Below, one piece after another: positions 1-8,739 of a DNA stretch of 11,336 nt. Within the stretch, counting starts at the first letter, position 1, and each line of letters begins with the position of its first letter. The notes under the pieces are model-generated. The model saw only the letters and a list, made by a program, of their open reading frames with translations. It was not told where the DNA came from and did not search any database. Origin of the DNA: Kiloniellales bacterium (lineage in GTDB: Bacteria; Pseudomonadota; Alphaproteobacteria; Kiloniellales; JAKSBE01); NCBI GenBank assembly GCA_030067055.1, contig JASJAL010000181.1, positions 1 to 11,336 of the forward strand. The letters run 5' to 3'. A program made the translations under genes and the position numbers.

Positions 1-3
1 CCG

Positions 4-1380
4 CTAGAAGAACTCGAGCCGGACGGCAAAGAGCTTTTCGACCGACTTGACGGCACTGGCCGCCGCAAAGATCACGACCTGGTCCTTGGGTTTGATTACG
101 GTGTCGCCGCGCGGAATGATCACTTCGTCGCCACGTACGATGGCGCCGACAAGAACGCCCTCCGGCAGGTCGGCTTCGCGGAGCGGCACCCCAACCAGGC
201 TCGAGGTTTCCAGCGCCTCCGCCTCGATGATCTCGCCGAAGCCCTCGGACAGGGAATGCACCGATCGTATCCGGCCCTGGCGGACGTGCTGCAGGATGGT
301 CGAGACCGTGATCTCGCGCGGACTGACCACGGTGTCGATGCCCAGGGTTCCGATCAGGGGGCTGTAGGTCGTCGAGTTGACCAGAGTGACCGCACGCTGC
401 GTGCCGAAGCGTTTAGCCAGCAAGGACGTCAGGATGTTGACCTCGTCGTCGTTGGAGACCGCGATCACGGTCTCGGTCGCCTTGACATTGGCCTCCTCGA
501 GGATCTCCTGATCCAGCGCGTCGCCGTGGATCACCACCGTTCGCTTCAACTGCTGGGCGACGTACTCGGCGCGCTCCTTGTTGATCTCGATCAGCTTGAG
601 CGCGACGTGCGGATATTTCTCCTCTACGATTTCCGCCAGGCTGAGCCCGATGTTGCCGCCGCCAACGATGATAACCCGGCGAGCCTCCTTCTCCTCGTGG
701 CCGAAGGCGACCATGGCCCGGGTCAAGTGCGCGGTCTCTGCGACGAAGTAGACGTCGTCGCCGTCGAGCATCACATCCTCGGGCGTCACCACCACGGCGC
801 GGCCATCGCGCTGCAGACCGATGACCAGGATGTGCAGATCCGGAAAGAGGCCGGTGAGTTGGCGCAGCGGCGTGTCGAGGATCGGCGTCTCGGAGGTGCA
901 ATGGACGCCGATCAGGCTCACCTTTCCGTCGGCCAGGGGAATCACGTCGAAGGCGCCCGGCACCTCCAGCCGCCGGCTCACTGCCCGCGCCACCTCGATC
1001 TCGGGCGAGATGATCACGTCGATCGGCAGGTGGTCCCGGCTGAAGAGATCCGACCACAAGGGGTTCAGGTAGCTCTGATGGCGCACCCGGGCGATCTTGG
1101 TGGTGACGTCGAAGAGGGAGTGGCAGATCTGGCAGGCCACCATGTTGACCTCGTCGGCATAGGTCACCGCGATCACCATGTCGGCGTCGGGCGCGCCGGC
1201 CCGTTCAAGGATATCAGGGTGGGAGGCGAAGCCGACCATCCCCTGGACATCCAAAGAGTCGGCGATCTTCGTGACCAGCGCCTCGGACTGGTCGATCAGG
1301 GTGATATCGGCCCCCTCGCTCGACAGGTAGCGCGCGATGTTGAAGCCGACCTGGCCGGCCCCGCAAATGATGACCTTCAT
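4..1380 (-). CDS. trkA: TrkA, NAD-binding regulatory subunit of Trk potassium uptake
   Basis: This is a complete 458-residue protein, the usual length for TrkA, with the duplicated layout of the family: Rossmann (RCK-N), RCK-C, Rossmann, RCK-C. The first nucleotide-binding loop is GAGQVG at residues 7-12, with the acidic strand end at D30. The second loop is GGGNIG at 240-245, with E265 in the matching position. No membrane segments are seen. In this family the protein sits on the cytoplasmic face of TrkH/TrkG and gates K+ uptake by nucleotide binding. No trkH is visible in the window. The ATG (1378-1380) overlaps the TGA of ntrX as ATGA, so trkA is probably translationally coupled to ntrX and co-transcribed with ntrYX. 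That neighbourhood is common in Rhodospirillales. Family assignment is secure; co-regulation is inferred from the overlap. Confidence 0.96.
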   Translation of the reverse strand: MKVIICGAGQVGFNIARYLSSEGADITLIDQSEALVTKIADSLDVQGMVGFASHPDILERAGAPDADMVIAVTYADEVNMVACQICHSLFDVTTKIARVRHQSYLNPLWSDLFSRDHLPIDVIISPEIEVARAVSRRLEVPGAFDVIPLADGKVSLIGVHCTSETPILDTPLRQLTGLFPDLHILVIGLQRDGRAVVVTPEDVMLDGDDVYFVAETAHLTRAMVAFGHEEKEARRVIIVGGGNIGLSLAEIVEEKYPHVALKLIEINKERAEYVAQQLKRTVVIHGDALDQEILEEANVKATETVIAVSNDDEVNILTSLLAKRFGTQRAVTLVNSTTYSPLIGTLGIDTVVSPREITVSTILQHVRQGRIRSVHSLSEGFGEIIEAEALETSSLVGVPLREADLPEGVLVGAIVRGDEVIIPRGDTVIKPKDQVVIFAAASAVKSVEKLFAVRLEFF

Positions 1381-2795
1381 GTAGCGCCACCGTTGCTCGG
1401 CGGCGGACGGTCTTGCGAAGTCGAGATGCCGAGGGAGCGGAGCTTGCGGTGCAGCGCCGAGCGCTCCATGCCGATAAAGCCGGCGGTCCGGGAAATGTTG
1501 CCGCCGAAGCGGGTCACCTGGGCCTCGAGGTACTGCCGCTCGAAGACTTCCCGCGCCTCGCGCAGCGGCAGGGACATGATCTCGCCGCCATTGCCGCCGC
1601 GTAGGGCGGCCGGCGCGATCTCGCCGATATCGGAGGGCAGCATATCTGCGCCCACGGGCTCGCCGGGGTCGCCCGGGGCCATGATCAGGATCCAGTCCAG
1701 CACGTTGCGCAACTGCCGCACGTTGCCGGGCCAGTTATAGCCCTGCAGCACGGCCAGAGAGTCGCTGGTCAGGCGGCGCGGTGGCAGGCCGGTCGCGTCG
1801 GCCGAGCGCTCGATGAAGTGCCTGGCGAGCAGCGGGATGTCCTCTCGCCGGTCGGCCAGGGCCGGCACGGAAAGGGGAACGACGTTCAGCCGGTAAAAGA
1901 GGTCTTCCCGGAAGCGGCCCTCGCGCATCAAGCTTGCCAAGTCCCGGTTCGTCGAGGCGATGACCCGAACATCGACCTGAACCACGCCCTCGCCGCCCAG
2001 GCGCCGGAAGGTTTGCTCCTGCAGGACCCGGACGATCTTGCCCTGGGTTTCGAGCGGCATGTCGGCGACCTCGTCCAGGAGGAGCGTGCCCCGGTGAGCG
2101 CGCTCGAAAGTGCCGAGCTTGCGCGGCGATTCGGCGCCCTCGGCGCCGGACTCGGCCCCGAAGAGCTCGCTTTCCAGGCGGTCGGGATGCATGGCGGCAC
2201 AGTTGAGAGCGACAAAGGCCTCGTTGGCGCGCGCCGAACTCTGGTGGATCAGCCGTGCGACGACCTCCTTACCGGCGCCTGCCGGGCCGGTGATCAGCAC
2301 GCGGCTGCCGGTGCGCGCCACCTTGTCTATCGCCTGCTTCAAGTGGTTGACCACGGCCGAGGTACCGATCAGCTCGCTGTCGGGTCCGACCCGCAGGCGC
2401 AGTTCCTCGTTTTCGCTGCGCAGTTCCGCAGCCTCCAGGGCCCGTTCGACGACCAGGAGCAAGCGATCGGACTTGAAGGGTTTCTCGATGAAGTCGTAGG
2501 CGCCGAGCTTGATCGCCTGGACCGCGGTCCCGATGGTGCCGTGGCCGCTGATGATCACCACCGGCAAGGTCGGGTCGACGCGCTTCAGCTTGGTCAGGAC
2601 CTCGATCCCGTCAAGTTCGCTGTTCTGCAGCCAAACGTCCAGGATCACCAGGTCCGGGCGGCGCTTGCGGATTTCATCCAGGGTCTCGGTGCTGTTCGAA
2701 GCTTCGCGGGTCTCATAGCCTTCGTCGTCCAGAATGCCGGTGATCAGCATCCGGATATCGGCTTCGTCGTCGACGATCAGAATCTCACGCGCCAT
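1377..2795 (-). CDS. ntrX: NtrX, nitrogen-related response regulator (NtrC family, lacks GAFTGA)
   Basis: This is a 472-residue regulator with a receiver domain (about 1-120), an AAA+ domain (about 140-375) and a C-terminal Fis-type helix-turn-helix (about 430-458). Receiver residues are intact: D9/D10, phosphoacceptor D53, S83 and K105. Walker A is GPAGAGKE (170-177) and Walker B ends in D241-E242. Where sigma54 activators carry GAFTGA, residues 211-226 read as a Gly/Glu/Ser-rich stretch, so sigma54 contact is unlikely. Absence of GAFTGA has been reported for other alphaproteobacterial NtrX proteins. The start is the ATG at 2793-2795: the open frame runs 65 codons further upstream, but that part lies antisense-like over the end of ntrY and has no receiver homology. 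ntrY ends 34 bases upstream, and trkA begins inside the stop codon. The partner kinase should be NtrY. A Pro/Ser-rich tail ends the protein. Confidence 0.96.
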   Translation of the reverse strand: MAREILIVDDEADIRMLITGILDDEGYETREASNSTETLDEIRKRRPDLVILDVWLQNSELDGIEVLTKLKRVDPTLPVVIISGHGTIGTAVQAIKLGAYDFIEKPFKSDRLLLVVERALEAAELRSENEELRLRVGPDSELIGTSAVVNHLKQAIDKVARTGSRVLITGPAGAGKEVVARLIHQSSARANEAFVALNCAAMHPDRLESELFGAESGAEGAESPRKLGTFERAHRGTLLLDEVADMPLETQGKIVRVLQEQTFRRLGGEGVVQVDVRVIASTNRDLASLMREGRFREDLFYRLNVVPLSVPALADRREDIPLLARHFIERSADATGLPPRRLTSDSLAVLQGYNWPGNVRQLRNVLDWILIMAPGDPGEPVGADMLPSDIGEIAPAALRGGNGGEIMSLPLREAREVFERQYLEAQVTRFGGNISRTAGFIGMERSALHRKLRSLGISTSQDRPPPSNGGAT

Positions 2796-2829
2796 GGCTT
2801 CTTGCCTTTGCCAAACTCTGCTTCTGAGC

Positions 2830-5076
2830 TCACTCGGCGGCGGGCGCCTGACGCCGGATGCCTGGTCCCTCGCTCGCGCGCAGGAACAGGCAGACCGTCG
2901 CGCCCCCGCCCTCCCGGTCGGCCATCCGCAGGTCGCCCCCGTGGTCCTCCATGATTTTCTTGACGATCGCCAGACCCAGACCGGTGCCATGCTTTCGGGT
3001 CGTGATGTAGGGCTCGGTCAGACGATCGCGGTCCTTCTTCGGCAGGCCCCTGCCGTTGTCCTCGACCCGTATTTCCACGGCCTCGTCCATGCGTTCCAGG
3101 GAGACACGGATCTCGCCGTCGTCGGCTTCGCCGTCGGTGGCGGTCCGCTCCTCGATGGACTCGACGGCGTTCTGCAGCAAATTGGTGAGCGCCTGGCTGA
3201 TCTGCTGGCGATCGAAGTTCGCCGTCACCGCCACCTCGGGCAAAGCGGTGTCGAAGCGGATCCCCGGATGGGCCGAACGCTGCAGGAAGACCGACTGACG
3301 GATGACGTCGGTCAGGTTCTCCTCCTGCATCACCGGTGCCGGCATGCGTGCGAAGTTGGAGAACTCGTTGACCATCCGACCGATGTCGCCGACATGGCGC
3401 ACGATGGTGTCGGTGCAGATCTCGAAGGTCTCCTTGTCGCTTTCGATCTCGTTCAGGTACTTGCGCTTCAGGCGCTCCGCCGAGAGCTGGATCGGGGTCA
3501 GCGGGTTCTTGATCTCATGGGCGATCCGCCGCGCGATATCGGCCCAGGCCGCCTTGCGCTGCGCCGACATCAGCTCGGAAATGTCGTCGAAGGTGACGAC
3601 GAAGCCGAGTATCCCATGGCCGCCGCGCTCGGTGGTAATCCGGACCAGAAGGGTGCGGGTCGTGCCGTCCGGCTGATTGAGGGTGATCTGGTGCTGGGCG
3701 TCGCGGCGCACGTTGTCGGCCTTGTCCAGCAGCTCGCGCAGCTCTGGAACCACCTCGCCGAGCGGCTTGCCCCGCAGCTCTTCCGGTTCCATGGAGAGCA
3801 GCGCGCAGGCCGAGCGATTGGGCAGGGTGATCCGGCCCTGGTGGTCCAGGCCGATCACGCCGGCGCTCACCCCCGATAGCACCGCCTCGGTGAAGCGGCC
3901 GCGCTGGTCGAGTTCCTTGTTGGCGTCGATCAGGGCCCGCTGCTGGCTTTCTAGCTGGCCGGTCATGCGGTTGAAGGCGCGCGACAGCCAGCCGATCTCG
4001 TCGCCGCTGTCGGGCTCCGGCACGCGGGCAGCAAGGTCGCCCTGGCGCACCTGGTTGGCTGCCGAGATCAAGTCCTGGATCGGACGCGACAGCTGGTTGG
4101 CGAAGGCCAGGCCGACCCAGGTGGCGGCCAGCAACAGAAGCAGAGCGACGACCAGGAAAATCGCTGCGAAGGTGATCTGGAAGCCCTCGCGTTGCTTTTC
4201 CAGAGCCTTGTAGATGACCGCGGCATCGGTGACCTGCTCGGTGTGGGCCAGAACTCGCGGGTCGACCAAACGACCGACGACCAGGAAGGTCTCTTCAAAA
4301 GCGTCGAGGCGGACCAGGGCTCGGACCCGGTCGTCGGTGTCCGCGGTGAGGATCACCACCTCGCCCTCGCGGCTCCGCTGAAAGGCCCAGTCCGGGATCG
4401 CCGGGTCGAAGTCGAGCAGCAGGCCGATCCCTGCCCGGCCCAGCACCCGGCCGTTGGCGTCGAAGACCACGGCCTCGGTCAGGGAGCGCAGCGCCGCGTG
4501 AGCGGCCAGGAACTGGGTGAAGCGGGAGCGATTGAACAGCAGCACCTGGCCTTCCCGATTCAGGTCCTGCGCCATGGCCAGAGCATCGCCCGCGATGCTC
4601 TGGCGGTGCTCCTCGAGATAGGCCTCGGCGACCGCAAAGGACTCCTCGACGGCAGTGCTGACCCGGTCCGAGAACCAGCCCTGGAGGGCGAAGCTGAAAT
4701 ACAGCACGGAGAAGACGGAAACCACGATGGTCGGGGTCACCGCGACCAGGCCGAAAAGCACCGCCAGGCGGCTGTGCAGGCGGGCGCCGGCGATTCCCCG
4801 ACGGCGTGCGGTCCAAAGGGCGACCATGCGGCGCAGGACCAGGATGCCCAGCCCCAATAGCAGGACCAGATCCAGGTTCAGCAGAATCAGGATCGCGCGC
4901 GGGCCGGTGGTCTTGGCCGAATCGCCGGTCATCGCCCAATAGGTCGCGATGCCCGAAAAGATCGCCGCGATCATCAGACCGAGAGCGAGCTTGCGCTCGA
5001 GATTGATCCGGCGCGCCCAGTCGAGGAATTCCTTCAAGGCCTGGCGGATTGCCGAGCCCGCGTCATTTCCTGACAT
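2830..5076 (-). CDS. ntrY: NtrY, membrane-bound sensor histidine kinase
   Basis: This is a 748-residue sensor kinase. Hydrophobic segments lie at about 31-50, 61-82, 104-128 and 301-326, with a roughly 170-residue extracytoplasmic region between the third and fourth. HAMP (about 325-378) and PAS (about 390-500) domains follow. The kinase core has phospho-acceptor H520 in an H-E-I-K-N-P box, N-box N636, G1 box D673-N-G-R-G and G2 box G-T-G-L-G-L (697-702). All catalytic motifs are intact. In the family it phosphorylates NtrX and can cross-talk with NtrC. The ATG at 5074-5076 is preferred, with a weak GAAG about seven bases upstream. An in-frame TTG eight codons earlier (5098-5100) is possible but lacks a ribosome site. 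It lies 70 bases after ntrC and 34 bases before ntrX. The gap carries an inverted repeat and may hold its own promoter. Confidence 0.95.
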   Translation of the reverse strand: MSGNDAGSAIRQALKEFLDWARRINLERKLALGLMIAAIFSGIATYWAMTGDSAKTTGPRAILILLNLDLVLLLGLGILVLRRMVALWTARRRGIAGARLHSRLAVLFGLVAVTPTIVVSVFSVLYFSFALQGWFSDRVSTAVEESFAVAEAYLEEHRQSIAGDALAMAQDLNREGQVLLFNRSRFTQFLAAHAALRSLTEAVVFDANGRVLGRAGIGLLLDFDPAIPDWAFQRSREGEVVILTADTDDRVRALVRLDAFEETFLVVGRLVDPRVLAHTEQVTDAAVIYKALEKQREGFQITFAAIFLVVALLLLLAATWVGLAFANQLSRPIQDLISAANQVRQGDLAARVPEPDSGDEIGWLSRAFNRMTGQLESQQRALIDANKELDQRGRFTEAVLSGVSAGVIGLDHQGRITLPNRSACALLSMEPEELRGKPLGEVVPELRELLDKADNVRRDAQHQITLNQPDGTTRTLLVRITTERGGHGILGFVVTFDDISELMSAQRKAAWADIARRIAHEIKNPLTPIQLSAERLKRKYLNEIESDKETFEICTDTIVRHVGDIGRMVNEFSNFARMPAPVMQEENLTDVIRQSVFLQRSAHPGIRFDTALPEVAVTANFDRQQISQALTNLLQNAVESIEERTATDGEADDGEIRVSLERMDEAVEIRVEDNGRGLPKKDRDRLTEPYITTRKHGTGLGLAIVKKIMEDHGGDLRMADREGGGATVCLFLRASEGPGIRRQAPAAE

Positions 5077-5121
5077 CAATTGGCTTCGTGCGTCGTTCAA
5101 GGTCGTTGCAGGAAGGCCGCT

Positions 5122-5141
5122 CTGTTGCCGATCTGCAACAG
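5122..5141. repeat. 20-bp inverted repeat in the ntrC-ntrY gap
   Basis: CTGTTGC and GCAACAG form a perfect 7-bp inverted repeat with a 6-base spacer, between the ntrC stop (5147) and the ntrY start (5076). It lacks a following T-run in the minus direction, so it is more likely an operator or RNA processing hairpin than an intrinsic terminator. A separate CAA-N5-TTG (5098-5108) lies between it and the ntrY ATG. The rest of this 70-base gap shows no clear promoter boxes. Confidence 0.4.
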
Positions 5142-5146
5142 CATTC

Positions 5147-6586
5147 TTAGCTACGGAAAACCCGAATGTCCAACTCTTTGATCTTCTTGCGCAAAGTGTT
5201 GCGATTCAGGCCAAGAAGGGCGGCCGCCTTGATCTGATTGCCGCGCGTAGCCGCCAGCGAGATCTGGATTAGAGGGCGCTCGATCTCCTTCAGGACCCGT
5301 TGGTAGAGGCCGGCCGCGGGCAAGCCGTCCCTGTGAGCGGCGAAGTATTCGTTCAGATGCCGTTCCACCGCGTCGCCCAGGCACTCGTCGTCCCGGGCCT
5401 GGCCGCCCGCCGTCGGGGCCGGATCGCTGATCTCGGCCAGGATGTCGGGCCGGCCGATGACCTCCTGGCTGTAGAGGGCGGCCAGCCGCCTGACCAAGTT
5501 CTCCAGCTCTCGTACGTTGCCCGGCCAGTCGTGGGACTTGAGCGCCTCGATTGCCTCCACGTTCAGGGCCTTGCGCGGCAAGCCGAGCTTCTCGCCCTCG
5601 GCCAGGAAGTGGTGAACCAGCTCGGGAATGTCTTCGCTGCGCTCGCGTAGCGGCGGCAAGCGGATCGGCACCACGTTGAGGCGGTAGTAGAGATCCTCGC
5701 GGAACAGTCCCTGGCGGACCAGCTGCAGGAGGTTGCGATGGGTCGCGGCGACGATCCGCGCGTCGGCGGAAATCGGCATCTGGCCGCCGACCGTCGTAAA
5801 GATGCCTTCCTGCAGGACCCGCAACAGCCGGGTCTGCGCCTCCAGCGGCATGTCGCCGATCTCGTCCAGGAACAAGGTGCCGCCGGCGGCCTGCTCGAAG
5901 CGTCCGGCATAGCGGGCGGTCGCCCCGGTGAAGGCACCCTTCTCGTGGCCGAAAAGCTCGCTCTCGATCAGCTCCCGCGGGATCGCCGCCATGTTGACCG
6001 CAACGAAGGGCCCCTTTCGCCGGCGGCCGTAGTCATGCAGCGCGCGGGCGACCAGCTCCTTCCCGGTGCCGGATTCACCGTAGATGATCGCGGTCAGGTC
6101 GGTCCCCATAAGCCGGGCCAAGACCCGGTAGATCTCCTGCATCGCCGGCGAGCGGCCGATCAGCGGCAGACGCTCTTCAGCGGCTGAAGGCGCGGTGGAC
6201 TCCGGGTCTGCCGGCTTGCAGGGCGATGCCAGGGCCCGATCGACCGTCGAGATCAGCTCGCGCAGGTCGAAGGGTTTGGCCAGGTACTCAAAGGCGCCGC
6301 GCTCGGTCGCGCGCACGGCCGTCAGCAGCGTGTTCTGCGCGCTCATGACGATGACCCGCAGGTTCGGCCGCAGGCGGCGGATCCGCGGGATCAGGTCGAG
6401 GCCGTTCTCGTCCGGCATCACGACGTCGGTGATCACCAGGTCGCCCTCGCCCCGTTCGACCCAGTCCCAAAGGGTCGCGGCGAAGCCGGTGGTCCGAACC
6501 CGGTGACCCTGCCTCGCCAAGGCCTGCGTCAGCACGGTACGGATCGCGCGGTCGTCGTCGGCGACCAGGATCGTCGCGTCTGCCAT
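5147..6586 (-). CDS. ntrC: NtrC, sigma54-dependent nitrogen response regulator
   Basis: This is a 479-residue classical NtrC. The receiver domain (1-120) has acidic D10/D11, phosphoacceptor D54, S82 and K104. The AAA+ domain (about 140-380) has Walker A GESGTGKE (170-177), the sigma54-contacting GAFTGA (217-222) and Walker B D241-E242. The C-terminal Fis-type helix-turn-helix lies at about 446-472. Every element needed for ATP-driven sigma54 activation is present. Family role: when phosphorylated by NtrB under nitrogen limitation, it activates genes such as glnA, amtB/glnK and nif or assimilation genes. The ATG at 6584-6586 is chosen because the receiver begins there and a GGGGAGG ribosome site lies at 6594-6600, seven bases upstream. 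The longer open frame adds 23 unrelated residues. The start overlaps the ntrB stop as TGATG, giving coupled synthesis of kinase and regulator. Confidence 0.97.
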   Translation of the reverse strand: MADATILVADDDRAIRTVLTQALARQGHRVRTTGFAATLWDWVERGEGDLVITDVVMPDENGLDLIPRIRRLRPNLRVIVMSAQNTLLTAVRATERGAFEYLAKPFDLRELISTVDRALASPCKPADPESTAPSAAEERLPLIGRSPAMQEIYRVLARLMGTDLTAIIYGESGTGKELVARALHDYGRRRKGPFVAVNMAAIPRELIESELFGHEKGAFTGATARYAGRFEQAAGGTLFLDEIGDMPLEAQTRLLRVLQEGIFTTVGGQMPISADARIVAATHRNLLQLVRQGLFREDLYYRLNVVPIRLPPLRERSEDIPELVHHFLAEGEKLGLPRKALNVEAIEALKSHDWPGNVRELENLVRRLAALYSQEVIGRPDILAEISDPAPTAGGQARDDECLGDAVERHLNEYFAAHRDGLPAAGLYQRVLKEIERPLIQISLAATRGNQIKAAALLGLNRNTLRKKIKELDIRVFRS

Positions 6587-7707
6587 CAGGGCGCCTCCCC
6601 ACGGTAGAGCGGCAGCTGGAGCCTGAACAGCGTCCGTCCGGGCTCGCTGTCGCACTCGATCACGCCGCCATGGTCGCTCACGACCTTGGCCACCAGGGCC
6701 AGGCCCAGCCCCCTGCCTCCGGGCTTGGTGGTAACGAAAGGATCGAAGAGATGTCGGCGCAGCTCCTCTGGAATTCCCGGTCCGTTGTCCTGGACGGTGA
6801 CCACCAGCGGCAGGTCCAGGCGGTCGCCGCCGGCCGGCGCGGTCAGGCGAAGGCCCTGCTTGTAGCGGGTCGTCATCACGATCTCTCCGCCCTCCGGCTG
6901 GGCCGCCTCGGCCGCGTTCTTGACCAGGTTGAGCAGCGCCTGGATCAACATGTCGCGGTTGCCGTGGACCGGCGGCAGCGAAGGGTCGTAGCGCTCGACG
7001 ATCCGGTGACCCTGGGCGATGCCGCTCTGCGAGACCCGACGGACGTATTCCAGGACCTCATGAATGTTCACCGGCTCGCGCTCGATCGGCTGGTCGCTGG
7101 AGAACATCTCCATGCGGTTGACCAGATGGACGATCCGATCCGCCTCGCTGCAGATCAGCCGCGTCAGCTCCTGATCCGGCTCGGCGACGCTGCCCTCGAG
7201 AAGCTGGGCGGCACCGCGGATCCCGGACAGGGGATTCTTGACCTCGTGCGCCAGGATAGCCGCCATGGCGGTGACCGAGCGGGCGGCGTTGCGATGGACA
7301 AGCTGGTCGCCCATCTTGCGGGCGATCGAGCGTTCGTCGAAGCTGACGATGACCTGGCCTGGCGGGCCATTGCCTTGGGACTCGGGAATCGCGGTCACGC
7401 TGAGAGAGACCAGGCGCTGTCCCAGGCGCGGCGAGGCGAGCGCGACCTCGTGACCGAACAGGCTGTGCCCGGAGTCCCGGGCTTGGCGCAGGCTGTCGAA
7501 GAGCGGGCTGTCGGCTTGAACGAAGCTCCGCAGCGGCCGGCCCAAGAGGGCGTTGGCGCTGGCGGCGAAGAACTGCTCGGCCGCCTGGTTGACGTAGGTC
7601 AGGCGGTCCTCGCCGTCGACCACGACCAGAGGCTGGGCCAGGGTGTTGAGGATGACCTCGGCGGGTAGTTCGCCGGCCGTGGCGAGTTTTGCGGAGGTAC
7701 CGGTCAT
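6586..7707 (-). CDS. ntrB: NtrB, nitrogen regulation histidine kinase
   Basis: This is a 373-residue soluble kinase with no membrane segment. A PAS domain occupies about 15-125. The dimerization and phosphotransfer box A-H-E-V-K-N-P-L has H154, the N-box has N264, the G1 box is D307-N-G-P-G and the G2 box is G-R-G-L-G-L (331-336). In the family it is both kinase and phosphatase for NtrC and is controlled by PII proteins that signal nitrogen status. No PII gene is in this window. The ATG at 7705-7707 is chosen because it overlaps the dusB stop as TGATG and starts just before the PAS domain. Forty-four extra codons of open frame upstream lie across the end of dusB and have no kinase homology. 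Translation probably depends on readthrough from dusB, because no strong ribosome site precedes the start. The order dusB(nifR3)-ntrB-ntrC is classical for alphaproteobacteria. Confidence 0.96.
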   Translation of the reverse strand: MTGTSAKLATAGELPAEVILNTLAQPLVVVDGEDRLTYVNQAAEQFFAASANALLGRPLRSFVQADSPLFDSLRQARDSGHSLFGHEVALASPRLGQRLVSLSVTAIPESQGNGPPGQVIVSFDERSIARKMGDQLVHRNAARSVTAMAAILAHEVKNPLSGIRGAAQLLEGSVAEPDQELTRLICSEADRIVHLVNRMEMFSSDQPIEREPVNIHEVLEYVRRVSQSGIAQGHRIVERYDPSLPPVHGNRDMLIQALLNLVKNAAEAAQPEGGEIVMTTRYKQGLRLTAPAGGDRLDLPLVVTVQDNGPGIPEELRRHLFDPFVTTKPGGRGLGLALVAKVVSDHGGVIECDSEPGRTLFRLQLPLYRGEAP

Positions 7708-8696
7708 CAGGCTGCCGCTGCCCTTGCGCTGGCAGCATCGAAAAGCGCCCCGATCGCCGAGCGGACCCGCGCCGGTTCGCTCTCGACGTTGATCCGCGCC
7801 CGGAAGCCCTCCCCCGCGCCGAGAGCCTCGCCGTACCACGCCAGATGCTTGCGGGCGATCCTCAGACCCCGGGCCACGCCGTAGTGCGACAGCATGTCCT
7901 CGTAGTGGGCCAGCACCAAGCGGCGGCGCGCTTCCAGGTCCGGCAGCGCCGGCGCCCCAGTGCCGGCCAGGGTGGCCGCGATCTCGCCGAGCAGCCAGGG
8001 CCGGCCGCGGGCCGCCCGTCCGACCATGACCCCATCGGCACCCGAGGCTTCCAGGGCCCGGCGGGCGGAGGCCGGGTCGACGATGTCGCCGTTGACGATC
8101 AACGGGACCGAGACCGCCTCCTTGACCCGGCGCACGAAGGCCCAGTCCGCCCGGCCATCGAACATCTGCATCCGGGTTCGGCCGTGCACGGTGATCATTC
8201 GGATTCCGCAGTCCTCGGCGATGCGGGCCAGGCGCGGGGCGTTGCGGGAGTCCTCGTCCCAGCCGAGCCGCATCTTGAGGGTGACCGGAAGGCTGACTGC
8301 CTTGACCGTGGCCTCCAGGATTCGGGCGGCCAGCGGCTCGTCGCGCATCAGGGCGGAGCCGCCCTGCTTGTTGACGATCTTCTTCACCGGACAGCCGAAG
8401 TTGATGTCGATCAGGGCCGCGCCACGGTCCTCGGTCAGACGCGCGGCCTCGGCCATGACCTCCGGTTCGCAGCCGGCCAATTGCACCGCCAGGGGCGCTT
8501 CTTCCGGACTGCTGCGGGTCAGGCTCAGGCTCTCCCGGGTCTCGCGGATGGCTGACTGCGAGGCGATCATCTCGGAGACCACGAGGCCAGCGCCACCGGC
8601 CTTGGCCAGGCGGCGGAACGGCAGGTCGCTGATCCCCGACATGGGCGCCAGGATCACAGGAGTCTCGATGTGGAGGCGGTCGACCTGAATGCCCAA
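7707..8696 (-). CDS. dusB: DusB, tRNA-dihydrouridine synthase (NifR3 family)
   Basis: This is a 329-residue FMN enzyme that reduces uridines in the tRNA D-loop, cytoplasmic, with the TIM-barrel Dus fold. The N-terminal A-P-M-S-G-I-S-D segment (17-24), catalytic C102 in N-F-G-C-P, K141 in T-L-K-M-R, the H171-G-R-T turn and the N202-G-D and V-G-R (225-227) phosphate-binding segments all fit the family. The length is typical. The start is a TTG at 8694-8696. In-frame TAA (8700-8702) lies just upstream and no ATG occurs before the conserved A-P-M-S segment, so TTG is the best candidate. It sits inside the 3' arm of a perfect 11-bp inverted repeat. In several alphaproteobacteria this gene is called nifR3 and heads the ntrBC operon, and here it overlaps ntrB by one base. 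Whether the enzyme has any nitrogen role is unknown; the link may be shared transcription only. Confidence 0.93.
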   Translation of the reverse strand: MGIQVDRLHIETPVILAPMSGISDLPFRRLAKAGGAGLVVSEMIASQSAIRETRESLSLTRSSPEEAPLAVQLAGCEPEVMAEAARLTEDRGAALIDINFGCPVKKIVNKQGGSALMRDEPLAARILEATVKAVSLPVTLKMRLGWDEDSRNAPRLARIAEDCGIRMITVHGRTRMQMFDGRADWAFVRRVKEAVSVPLIVNGDIVDPASARRALEASGADGVMVGRAARGRPWLLGEIAATLAGTGAPALPDLEARRRLVLAHYEDMLSHYGVARGLRIARKHLAWYGEALGAGEGFRARINVESEPARVRSAIGALFDAASARAAAA

Positions 8697-8733
8697 AATT
8701 TAGCCACTCATGCTGGGTGCTGAAATTTTGGGC
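8691..8733 (-). repeat. Perfect 11-bp inverted repeat over the dusB start codon
   Basis: The arms GCCCAAAATTT (8691-8701) and AAATTTTGGGC (8723-8733) are perfectly complementary and separated by 21 bases. It is AT-rich inside the arms, unlike the surrounding sequence. In the minus-strand transcript the 3' arm contains the dusB TTG, so a folded RNA would bury the start codon while leaving the weak GAGTGG ribosome-site candidate in the loop. No T-run follows, so it is a poor terminator. It could equally be a DNA operator for a dimeric protein. The repeat is seen directly; any function is inferred. Confidence 0.6.
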
Positions 8734-8739
8734 TTTGTA

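Noticed and set aside
256..1740. 494-codon plus-strand open frame opposite trkA and ntrX
   Set aside because: It spans two real genes on the other strand, has a His/Asp/Gly-rich biased composition with no family motif, and is the expected antisense by-product of high third-position GC.
2796..2990. Possible 65-residue N-terminal extension of NtrX
   Set aside because: It overlaps the 3' coding end of ntrY out of frame and is Arg/Cys/Trp-rich; the receiver domain starts exactly at the ATG at 2795.
1818..3879. Long plus-strand open frames opposite ntrX and ntrY (378 and 381 codons)
   Set aside because: Composition is biased and low in motif content, and both lie fully antisense to genes with intact catalytic motifs.
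7708..7839. Possible 44-residue extension of NtrB, and a similar 23-residue one for NtrC (6587-6655)
   Set aside because: Both lie across the end of the preceding gene, lack homology, and the downstream starts give TGATG overlaps; NtrC also has a good ribosome site at 6594-6600.
8700..8711. ATG-AGT-GGC-TAA as a functional leader peptide gene before dusB
   Set aside because: Three codons are too few to support a gene call; it is mentioned only as part of the hairpin observation.
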